Below, piece by piece: positions 43,351-53,657 of a stretch of DNA of 64,000 nucleotides. Origin of the DNA: Madurella fahalii (Eukaryota > Ascomycota > Sordariomycetes > Sordariales). The translations under genes and the position numbers were made by a program. The notes beneath the pieces were generated by a model that saw nothing but the letters and a program-made list of their open reading frames with translations, was not told the DNA's origin and did no database searches. The stretch covers positions 5,828,001 through 5,892,000 of the forward strand of contig CM056874.1 of assembly GCA_029876055.1 (NCBI GenBank), in the 5' to 3' direction. Each line of letters opens with the position of its first letter. The first letter of the stretch is position 1.

Positions 43351-46300
43351 CTATCGTGGTGTTTTCCCAGCCATATCCTTCGAATCAGCCTTAGCACCCT
43401 TCGCAAGCAAACGCTGTACAACAACCTCTCGTCCTTCCTCAGCAGCATATGACAACGCAGTCCGCCCAATATACGCCTCTACATCGATACTTGCACCTTT
43501 CTCGAGGAGTAGCGTTACCAGATCCTCGCTTCCTCCCTTAGCAGCATATGACAACGCTGTCCGCCCCATATGATCCTTCCAATCGATATGTGCACCGTTT
43601 TCTAGGAGTAACCGTACAATAACCCCATGTCCCTTCTTAGCAGCAACCATCAACGCTCTATGTATGCACAAGTTATAACTCTGCGAATCGATCCCAATAC
43701 CGTTCTCTAGGAGTTGCCTTACAACCGCCACGAACCCTTCCTCGGCAGCATATACCAATGCTGTACGCAAAGTATGATCCTCTACATCGATCCTTGCACC
43801 GTTCTCCAGGAGTAGTCTTACAATCGCCTGGTACCCTCTTCCAGCAGCCCATATCAACGCTGTCCGCCCCGTGGAATCCCTTGAATCAATCCATGCACCA
43901 TTCTCCAGAAATAGCCTCACAATAGCCTCGTGACCGTCCTGCACAGCAGACAGCAACAGTGTATTGCCCCGCTTATCCGCCGCGTTAGCATCGGCACCGT
44001 GCTCTAAGAGTAGCCTCACTATAGCCTCGCGACCGGCCCGTACGCCAAACAGCAACGGTGTATCACCCCACTTAGCCGCCGCGTTAGCATCGGCACCGTG
44101 CTCTAAGAGTAGCCTCACTATAGCCTCGTGACCGGCCCGTACGGCAGACATCAATAGTGTCTTACCCACAATATCCGCCGCACTAGCATCGGCGCCGTAC
44201 TCTAAGAGTAGCCTCACTATAGCCTCGCGACCGGCCCGTATGGCAGACTGCAACGATGTATTGCCCCGCTTATCCGCCGCGTTAGCACCGACACCGTGCT
44301 CTAAGAGTAGCCTCACTATCGCCTCGTGACCGGCCCGTACGGCAGTCAGTAACGGTGTCTCGCCCGCCTTATTCGGCGCGTCAGGATTGGCACCGTTCTC
44401 GAGTAATGTCCTTGCGACGGACTCGTGCCCTCTGGTGACGGCATACCATAACGGACCATGGCCGTTGTGGTCTAGTGAATTGGTCTCAACACGAGTAAAG
44501 TGTAGAAGGAAGGAGAGGATGACTTCGTTGCCGTGCTCCGCAATATAAGATAGAACGCCTCTCTGCCTCGAGAAAGTGAGACTATAACCGGGTCCCGGGA
44601 GTTTCTTTTGGGGCCACTGCTTAAGGAGATCGAGAAGCTGAGGTTGTGGTGACTGGACCCGCGCTAGGGTTTCCAAGAGCGCCTGCGCCGCGTCATCGCT
44701 CCCAGTAGCCAGTGCGGCAAGAATCGGTGGCCCATAGCGCTCGTGTTCATCTCCAACATCGAAGCACGACTCGTTCCGAGGATAAGCTTTGATAAGGTAG
44801 GCCAGGTTCCTCTCGGCAAGGATGTAAAGAAGGCTGATTGATTCTTTGTACTTCCGAATGGCGAACTTCTCGAACGCGTTGTGAAGGATGGCCCACTGCT
44901 GGAGGGGAAACTCATCAAGGAAAACGCTTTGCTCCATTCCATGCTGCTGAGCGCTGTTGGCGTGGTGAAGCATGTTGAGGGTTGAATACTTGAGAAACGG
45001 TAACTCCAAGCTAGATGCCGCCCACAGTTGTTCTGTATTCTGTGCAGAATTGGTTGGTATACCGAAGCTTTGGCTGGCACTAGCGCTCAACACCTGAGCT
45101 AGACAGCAATCCCTCAAGACTTGGTGACCATGGCCCACAAAGCTCCCGGAAGCAGCCTCCGACCACTGGCCGCCGTATTTGCCCAGCAAGAAGTCGCGAA
45201 CAGACTCATGGATGAATTGGACCTCCGAAGCCTTGTTCCGCGTGACCTCGGCCAGGCCCTTGGAAGAGCTTCTCACAAACGTCTTCATCTGGTCCAGATC
45301 CAGGGTTTCCTGGTCCCAGCAGCCTGAACAGGTTTTGTCGAGTCCAAATTGGACGGCGAAATAGAGCTCTTGTGGTTTGAGTGGGCGAGTCGCGAAAAGG
45401 ATCCATTGGAGACAGAGCTGGAGCAGCTCAGGATTCTCTTCATCTCGGGCAAGAATCATCTCGAACAAGTCGGCAAGTTTCTGCGGGATTTCTCTCAGTC
45501 GCTTACGCATCTTCTCGATGGGCTTGCCGGGGTATTCCGAATTAAGGATGTCGATAACCAAGACGACCCAAAGGAAGATCATGGAGGAGTTTTCAAGAAT
45601 TTCGGACTGGAGTGATTCGGCCCCCTTGGTTTTGCGCAGCCGGAGTTTTGACTTGATGTAATGTTTGATGTCCTCCTCGTGTCCAACTTCGTCTTCCAGA
45701 ATGACTTTGATGCCCTTCTTGATCTCGATATGAGGATAGTGCCGGCTGGAGAAGCAAATCCGCAACCGAATCTGGATCTCTTGAGCGAGTTCGCAGAGGT
45801 CCTCGAAGAAAAAGACCATGTCCTCGGCCTCGTCGTCGTTACACTCGTCCAACGCATCAACGAATATGGTCAACGAGCTATGTCCAAGCTTCCGAATCGC
45901 GTGGGTCAACGTTAGCTTTAACGCTTCCTTGTGCCTAAACAACAATGTCAGCTGTATGCCTCCTTTTCTGGACGTTTCCGCTTGGCGCCGGGGAGGGGGG
46001 AACCGCTACGGAAAAAGAAAAAGAATTTAAGAGAGAGACGACGATAGAAACGAGGGAACAAGAACCATGGCCTGGGTACGACACTGCGAGACGATTGATT
46101 ACAGCTTGAAAGGGAGGGTCCAGCTCATACACAGTCCCGATCTGCACTTACCATCCATTCGATAACATAATCCTTGCGCCATCGGCTTCCAACCACTCCA
46201 GACTGTCTTTTAAGCCCGCGACTTTCTCAAAGAGTTTGTGGAGCAAGGAGCGGTAAAGGCCTGTTGTCGATTTCTCCTCGAGCGTGCCTCGCGCGAGGAA

Positions 46301-47917
46301 GAAGAAGGACAGCGTGATTTGGGAAGGATCACTCCTCGAACCGAGCTTAGCCTCCTCGAAGAGGAGTTTCATCAAAGTTGACTTTCCCGTGCCAGGGTTG
46401 CCTTTGATCCAGAGGAAGCCGCCGTGATCCGCCAGCCGCGCTGGGTCGCGCCAGGATGCGTATTCCTCCTTGGCTAGGAACCAGCGGCATGTTTTCCCTT
46501 GGGCAGGCATAAGGCTTGTTAACCGCTCGTCGATTTTGTCGAAATACAGTTGATCTATCAGGGACTGCTTTATATCGGCAGGGATGGCGCTGTCGCCTTC
46601 TATCGCGGGTTTGTCTCTCCATGATCGAGTCTCTTGCAGCGAAGGGGTGCCTGGGGATTGGGCTCTGGGTATTGACGGCTGGCGTGCGATACGTTCGTCA
46701 TATGTGATGCAACGTTCGTCCTGTGGTTGTATGTGGGGAGGAGATAACTCGGGGCTCACGGTGTGTGTGCTATTATTGATCTTTCCGAGAATGAAAGCCA
46801 TTGCTGCGGCCACCTTGGAGTATTCGGGGTCTGGGAGACCTGAAAAGCGGCACATATCCATGTGGTTGCTCGAAATGTGCTGCTTCGTTTCAATCGTGGG
46901 CTCATTCAGACAAGAAGATTGGTCGTCGACGACCTTCCTTTGGAAGAGTGCCCGGACGCCGTACTCTTCCTGGAACGAATACACCTGCCATTTCCTCTCG
47001 TGGCACATGACGGAAAATTCGTTCTTCAACTCCGGCAAACGTTCGGCGTCGGGCATCAGAGTGTCGACAATTTGCTTGTTTACTTGGACACCAAGGGCTT
47101 GGACTGAAACCGAGAGGACATGATGGAGAAACCCCCTCGGATCCGCGCCCCCGTGAGGGGTCCCAAAAAATAAGGCGCCAATTGTCGCTTCGAAGATAGC
47201 ATGAAGATGAGGCTTTGTTTGCCCGCACCCTCGGGATCTGCGCAGCGCCTCCTTGACGACAATACCGCCGAGGCTGTGGGCGATGAAGAGGACAGGCCGG
47301 CGTCTCTCTTTTGGGTCGCGTCGCAGAGCTTCGAGGGAGCACAGAAAGTCCCAAGCGTGGTCATAGACGCTTTTCCTGCTCACAGCCCCCCCGAACCAGT
47401 GTCGAACATTGGTGTCGTATCCATATGTGAAGATTCGTGAATTTGGGGCCGTTTTCGGGGCGAGATCTTGTGGCCAGTAGACTTCCCGCTGCGGCCCTTC
47501 AGGTCCTACCTGGCTTTCGCTATTTGCGTTGTCCGTCACCGGCGCTGGACTGGATGCGAGAATCGAGGATGTAGCAGTTGAGCGAGCTGAAGAGCTTCGC
47601 TTGAATAGCCCACCAGGCCTTGGAATCTTGAAACGTCGGGCGGTGTCGATGGGCTCGTCATCCGGGCCATGCTTCTTACTCTTTGCTGGATCTGCGGACT
47701 GCAACTTGGCCCCCTTCAACGTCCAAGTGCGCTTGGGATGCCCGGTAAATCCATGTACAAATATTATACTATACGACATCAGCGGTTCTGCTGGAAGCGA
47801 AGCACAGCAGCGTGTTGAGCGGGTCGGTGGCAAGGCAAACACATACTCGACTAGGGGATCCGGCGCTTCATACAGCACCGTGAAGCCCTTCTCGTGAACC
47901 GTGATCTGGCCGGCCAT
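43351..47917 (-). CDS. Fungal NLR: alpha/beta-hydrolase (SesB-like), NACHT, ankyrin repeats
   Basis: A STAND-type immune or allorecognition receptor. Exons 47917-47847, 47768-46152 and 45934-43351 encode 1423 residues. The N-terminal serine hydrolase has DIIFVHGFTGHPKRTW, nucleophile FIAHSLGGIVVKEA (Ser about 189), FFGTPHGG, and a later HMDMCRFSG that may hold the catalytic His. The NACHT domain has Walker A IKGNPGTGKSTL (about 480-487) and Walker B LTIFVDALDECND (about 584-595). The middle is helical. Eleven ankyrin repeats occupy about 1048-1415. Intron 47769-47846 (GTATGT...TAG) has no stop and is a multiple of three, so the unspliced frame is open; removing it restores PDPLVDIIFVHG. Intron 45935-46151 joins SNGW to HKEAL. 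Known fungal proteins of this type act in incompatibility or defence; the trigger here is unknown. Confidence 0.88.
43905..44396. repeat. 99-bp tandem repeat array encoding ankyrin repeats
   Basis: Units begin near 43902, 44001, 44100, 44199 and 44298, exactly 99 bases apart. The four units starting 44001-44298 share their first 40 or so bases (encoding EAIVRLLLE) with only one to three differences each; the remaining bases vary more. This pattern fits recent duplication or gene conversion between units with variation at surface positions. Confidence 0.85.
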
Positions 47918-48800
47918 GGTCGCTGCGGGGGAAGCAGCCGAAACCAGGGCACTCAGGCGTGTACCCAACCCTAATCTTTTTGTAGCGGCCACACTGCAAG
48001 TATATGGTGATCCTCTTCAGCGGAGAAATTTACAGAAATACGCCGCGAAGACGACAGGATAATCCACAAAATTGAATGATAGCGAGACTTAGGCCAGTTG
48101 ACGTGGCGAAGCAGGTCACCGTGCAACGAGCACATCGAGGGTGCAAGGCTGCGTCTCGAGCACAGCCATGACCTCGCAACACACCATTTGCTACACCAAA
48201 GGCGCTGTTAGTGGGAATGTCAATTTGTTTCAAACGGGGTGTCCAGCTGGTGTGCCTTCGGTAATTCGTGTGAACAATAGATGGCATTGACAAGCTGCAA
48301 AGCCAACTGCTGGCCTCTTTTTCACTGTACCTCTGACTCCAACATTGACCTTATTTCGGAGAACCGGCTGCATGACGAGTGCTCTGCGTGGTTGGAGGCG
48401 ACATGACCATATTCCCTCATAAATATGTGCTGCTTCAAACCGACGAGTTATGGCGAAGTACCACCTACAATCTGTTTAGCATGGTATAGAAATGGAAGGT
48501 ATTGTTGCAGTCAAAACTCAAAGGCCGCTTTCAGAATGAAGGGTTAGGGTTTACTGTGAGGCCCTGCTATGTCTGCCTCAATTCTTAGGCGGTGACAAGT
48601 TTAAGGGAAGCTCCGTTTCTGAACTAGAAAAAAAAGTTCCGGGCGCATATCTCGGTAAAAGGCGGCGACGACGAGGCAGGCACAACGACAATTGAAACCC
48701 CAACTCTTCCTTTTGAACGACGCAGAAGGAAGAGAAGACCTGCCTCTTGCACGCCTTTCCCTTCCAACTCTCAACCACACATTCACACACTCACACACTC
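47918..48800. other. Divergent intergenic region
   Basis: 883 bases between the NLR start and the mitoribosomal protein start. The last 40 bases are a CA-rich leader directly before ATG 48801. No coding frame was supported. Confidence 0.6.
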
Positions 48801-49784
48801 ATGTTGCGCCCGAGGTTAAGAATACCACGACCGCCGCGCCTCGGCGTACCGGCCCAGTCAAGGTTGCTGCCGCTGGCTTGCCAAACGAGATCACAGCATA
48901 CCCTTCGACCGCTCGAGTACCCCACGGATCAAGGCATTCCCGGGTTCCTGTCGGCTGCTTCGCTCAACATCTCCTGGACCCAGTATCAGACGTTCTTGTT
49001 GCAGAAGCTGAATGCGTTGATCGCCGGCATGTCTCATTCCGCCTGCTCCCCGGAGACCTAGAAGCTAACAATCGATGCCACGGTTGTTTCAGAAACCGAC
49101 CATGAAGGCAGAGACATCAAAGATATCACGCTGCTCACGGCCCGCGATCCCGAGTTCGCACCCACCTTCAACTATGCCAGCATGGCCCACAACAACCAGT
49201 TCTTCTTCCAGCACCTCACCCCCAAGCCCGTCGAGATGCCCGCCCTGCTGCGCGGTCACCTAGAGCAGTCGTTCGGCTCGATTGAGACGCTGCGCAACGA
49301 GATGATCTACACGGCCGACGCCATGTTCGGCCCGGGCTTCGTGTGGCTCGTCAAGGTGTCGACGCCCTTCATGCCCGTCAGCTTCAAGGTGCTCACCACC
49401 TACCTGGCTGGCTCGCCCTACCCGGCCGCCCACTGGCGCCGCCAGGACGTGGACATGAACACCAAGTCGGGCTCGTGGAACGAGGCCGCCATCGAGACGG
49501 GCAAGAGGTACCTCGACAACACCGCCTTTGGCGCCGGCAAGCGGTCGCCCGAAGCAACCAAGCGGCTCTCCTTCGCGCCGGGAGGCACTGATCTGGTCCC
49601 CGTGTTGTGCCTCAACACCTGGGAACACGTCTGGCTATGGGATTATGGGTTTGGCGTTGGACAGTCTGGCGGCAAGCTGGCGTATGCCCAGGCGTGGTGG
49701 AAGAGCATTGACTGGGACAAGGTGTGCAAGGAAGCGAATCTCTCGCGGCAGGACATGTTGGGCAGCAGTGCAGCGACCGTCTAA
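48801..49784 (+). CDS. SOD-fold mitochondrial small-subunit ribosomal protein (mS42/mS43 type)
   Basis: A mitoribosomal protein related to Fe/Mn superoxide dismutase (yeast Rsm26 or Mrp1 type). Exons 48801-49026 and 49093-49784 give 305 residues. The N-terminus (MLRPRLRIPRPPRLGVPA...) is a basic presequence. The SOD-like parts are ISWTQYQTFLLQKLNALIA, TARDPEFAPTFNYASMAHNNQFFFQHL, and LNTWEHVWLWDYGF. In active SOD the last motif has Asp as metal ligand (DVWEH); here it is Asn (NTWEH), which argues against catalysis. Reading straight through gives an in-frame TAG at about 49059. The frame is rescued by a 66-base intron with a non-consensus GC donor (GCATGT), a CTAAC branch and TTTCAG acceptor. 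Which of mS42 or mS43 it is cannot be decided. Confidence 0.82.
49027..49092 (+). other. Probable GC-AG intron
   Basis: Starts GCATGT after phase-1 G (ATC GCC G) and ends TTTCAG; a GCTAAC branch point lies 32-27 bases before the end. No GT donor nearby gives the required phase. The in-frame TAG it contains means it must be removed for a full-length product. Confidence 0.65.
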
Positions 49785-50895
49785 GACTTCGTCTGGTTTC
49801 TCCCGCCCGTTGGTCTCCCCGCCAGGAGAGGGATGGTGGGAGTTGTATAATACAAAGCCCGGGGAGGCAAATGGGGACACATCTGCCATACCCAAGCATA
49901 GATCTACATGTACTTGTACAAAACGGATTTGAGTGTGCTCAATGTTTGTGTATGAGGATATCAAGGAAACCGACCGACTGCCACCAAGAACCTACTCGCG
50001 GATTCATGAATAGTTACACTAATACCGGGCTAGATGGTGCTGGGCAGTGAACGGCAAATGTATTCGCTTGTCCTATGGGCTGCATTATGCTTACCCACCC
50101 TTCGAACCAGGGAAGCTTGGGTCAATTTAGACGGGCCACTTCTCTGACGCCAGGAATGCCATGGCAGCGGCTCTGTCGGTGAATCAAACAAAATCCCAAG
50201 GCAACAGAATCGCGCACCGAACCCAGCTCCGGCGCCGCCCGTTGGTCCCATAGCTTTACGCAGCGAGGTGCCAGACACATCACAACCCGGCGAGAAGCAT
50301 ACCGGAGTTCAAGCCAAAATAAACGCACATACTTTTCATTATCAACTAAGCTAACTATCATATCCCCAATAGATACTCTTCATCATCCAGTCCTCAGAAG
50401 AAGAAAGGAGCGTGTCCCAATATGTTGCCATATGTCAAGCTCTCATCTAGACCCTCCATAGATAGTCCTCAGTCGAAGCGCCGGCCATCAAGTCATATCC
50501 ATCTCACCGTGTCAGAACAGAAAAGCAACGCCAAACCACGCCGTGACATGCAGGATATTCAAGAAGGCGTCACGCTGAAGAGGGGTAAGTCGAAGAGAGG
50601 AAAACAAAGAAAGAAGAAGGTGGGAAAGCAACCTAGGTATCTTCGCAAGCCAAAAAAAAACCAAAAAAACCAACAGACAAGTTCGGGTGAAGAGAGAAAA
50701 AAGAAAGGAAAAATGAAAGAAAGAAAACGAAGGAAAGCAAAGTAGAAACGAAATTCATGAGAGGAGGGTAGCGTAAAGGAAAAAGACAGCGTATATATAC
50801 TCCGGCTGAGCGGCCATAGACACATTCTTATCAGCCGGAAAGGAGTAGTTTTCATCCCTCATAGAACGGAAGCAGACCCAAGCCGCAACCGTTGC
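49785..50895. other. Convergent intergenic region
   Basis: 1.1 kb between two convergent stop codons. It includes a purine-rich stretch at about 50580-50745, whose open frame has only Lys/Arg/Glu-rich low-complexity content and is not considered a gene. TCGAACC near 50103 suggested a T-arm but no tRNA folds. Confidence 0.6.
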
Positions 50896-53657
50896 TCAAA
50901 TCATATTCCCGTTCACGCTCACCTCGAACCCCTCGCCCTTCTGCTTGAGCGCCTTGGCGAGCATCAGCTCCCTCATCCAATCGATCCTCTCATCCCTCCC
51001 CTTGACCGCAAAATGGTGCGTCTTACCGGTGCCATTAACAGCACCCTCGATAGGCGGCATACTGCCGCCGCCGCCACCGCCGCCGCTTGTTGAGTTGCCA
51101 ACGCCCGCCGGGGCCCCGGCAGCAGCAGCAGCAGCAGCAGCAGCACCGCCACCACCACTAGGCAACGAACTCTCCCTCTTCCTTAACCGCACACCCCCCT
51201 TCGGGTCTTGGGGAATCAATTGGAAACTAAACGCCGCCACGTCCTTGGCCTTGGCATCGTCGCTCCCGCGCCTGATGTGCATGGCCTTGAACGCAGCATT
51301 CAGCTTGGACCCGCTCGCCATGCCGCTGCACGCGATCGCGTAGTCATCAATGTCGATGTACTCGAGCGTCTTGGTCGCGGCCGTGGCCGCGTCCTTGTGC
51401 ATGGCTAGGCGTGTGCCGCGCAGCGTGAAGAAGTGCTCGTGCCACTCGTGCCGCAGCATCTTTGTCTTGCGCTTCTTCATCAGGCCCTGGTACGTGATGG
51501 CGCTGCCGCCCGTCATATCCACCTTGGGCTTGTCGCTGATGGGTGAGAGGCGGCCGCCGATGTTGACCGTTTTCACGCCGGCGGTGCTGGCAGTGGCGGG
51601 ACCGGCTGGGTAGGCTGCTGCTGGTGCAGAGCCGGGCATCGGTGGGATGGCCTTCTCGAGGGTTGGGCGCTCGGCTTGCGTCCAGGGGTATTGCACCCGC
51701 GGTGGCGGCTGCAGGGGCCGTTGGCTGCCGAGTCGTTGCGAGAAGGATCGGTTGGGGTGTTGAGTGATGGGGGTGACAATCGAGTTTTCGTCTAGTGCGG
51801 GCATGACCGGGAAGGAAGGCCGGCGGATTGTGTTGCGGGACATGGAGCGGGGAGGCGCCGGGTTGTGGCGGTAGTTCATGTCTGGCGGAACCGACTGTGA
51901 GAAGTCCCGGGATACCGGAGGGATGGATGTCATCGTGACTGGTACATCCATCTCAGAGAACGGAGTACCAAATCGGTACGGTGCGGTGGGGGTGGCCTCA
52001 TCCGAGGATGGGCTCAGCTCTCGGAAGGAGGGTATCACCTGGGATACAGGGCGAGCAGACCGGGCTCGCGCCGACTGCGGCTCTTGCTTGGCGGCGGCGG
52101 TATCCGCCCGCTTCGTAGGGATCGAGAGCTTTGGCAGGCTCCGGAGCCCTGCATGGGGGGTTTGCTGGTTGCCCTGGGGTGCAATCTCAAATGGAGGCGT
52201 TGGAGGGACCTCGCTGGAGGCGTGCAGGTGATGGTGTTGAAAGTCGAGGAATTGCCGTACGTTGTCCTGGGGGTCCCGTGACTGTAGACTGCGTAGTGTT
52301 GCCTCTTGAAGATACTGAAGAGGCGGCAGGCTCCCTGGGCCCATTACATCCGAAGAAGCCACCACAGATGGAACTGCATCCGAAACGGGGCGGACGTGTT
52401 CGTCGTTCGGGTTGAGCGCCTCGGCTGTCTCCGGGTTGCCGGGGTCGCCCGCAATCATGATGATGCCATTGTCATCAATAAAAGGGTGATCCTTCTTGAA
52501 GGCCTCTAGCAATCGCTGGTTCCGCTTCCACTTGGGACAGTTCTCGCCTTTGGAGCAGTTGTGGGGTTTTGGCAGGACCTGCTCGATACCCACGATCGAG
52601 ACCGACTCGAGGGGAGAGATGACATCGTTTACCTTCATCCGCGGCTTTTGCCTCCCCCTGCTTTCCTTCCTGCGCAGCTCTCGTTTCACTGCCTTATCCG
52701 GCTCGTCGTCAATAGGCGTCTCAGGCATCGGCTCGGGCTGCTGGAGGTTCCTCATTGTGTGAATTTCTTCCCAGATGCGTGTCCTCACGCCGAATGAAGA
52801 GATACCGAGCTCCTTCAGGTCCTCAAACTTCAACGTGATCAAGATCGCCCCGTTTATGTCGTTCTCAACGAACCTTTCCGCAGCGGGGAGCTCGACGCCG
52901 GCGTTGAGCATCCGCTGGGCAACCATCTCGGGGGTCCAATCGGCCAAGGTGGCCGTATCAAGCTCCTCGTCTGTGAACTGGAATGGGCCCGTGTCTCGTT
53001 TCTTCCTCGGAAGTGGAGTGAGATGGACATCTTGCAGCTGAAAATCTGCCAACGGGGTTTTCTTTGGCGTGATTGGCGAGAGTGAAAGGGCGTGCTGGAA
53101 CTCGATCGATTGCGCTGAGGACATCGAGCTACGGAACAGATGAGGACCTCTTGGGCCCTCGACCTGCTGCTTCAGTTCGTTCTCGAAGGGGAACGGCCGT
53201 TGCCGCAGTGACCTTGGTGTCTGGACCTCATCGTGCGTCGAGAGCGTCGTAAAACTGGGTTGTCCGGACTATGCCGCGATGAGTATGGTAGTTTACCTCC
53301 CAAGCCAAAGAAGGGCGCACTTACCGAGCCGATACTAATGCGAGGCGAGGACTCTCCATCTTCAATCCCTTCCAGATCCCCAAACTCGCTGTACACTTCG
53401 CCGTCGTCATCGTCGAGATCGAGGATGTGGTCGTCGTCATGCTCCATTTCAAAGTCCGACTCCATGAACTCGGTGTATACCGAGTTTGGCCTGTTCTTGA
53501 CATTGGCCGCCGAGAAGAATACCTCCCGTCCCCGCGACTTTTCCAGCATCTCTTGATGCGGCCGCTCGCGAGTGGCGAATCGCATGTGATCCTGCGCCAG
53601 TGTTAGCCCCCCCACGTGCGAGTTTCCCCGGTTCCCATTGCTCGCCGGACGCACCAT
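50896..53657 (-). CDS. SAM and PH domain protein, Boi/Pob1-like
   Basis: A probable membrane-associated polarity or signalling scaffold. Exons 53657-53325 and 53220-50896 give 885 residues; the intron (GTAAGT...CAG, 104 bases) joins SPRISIGS to TPRSLRQRPF. The N-terminus has an acidic run (DDDDGEVYSEFGDLEG). The SAM domain is at about residues 203-268 (DWTPEMVAQRMLNAG ... FGVRTRIWEEIHTM). A Cys pair, HNCSKGENCPKWKRNQRLLE, follows. The middle is Pro/Ser-rich. A PH domain at about 688-870 has ITYQGLMKKRK, HEWHEHFFTLRGTRLAMHKD and VKGRDERIDWMRELMLA, interrupted by a Gly/Ala low-complexity loop. Yeast Boi1/2 also have SH3, which I do not see. The first exon rests on splice and frame logic; the second exon is certain. 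Confidence 0.8.

Noticed and set aside
50090..50125. T-arm-like TCGAACC suggesting a minus-strand tRNA
   Set aside because: No A box or acceptor stem could be placed at the right distance.
50422..50745. 107-codon Lys-rich plus-strand frame
   Set aside because: Encoded by a purine-rich low-complexity stretch in a 3' region.
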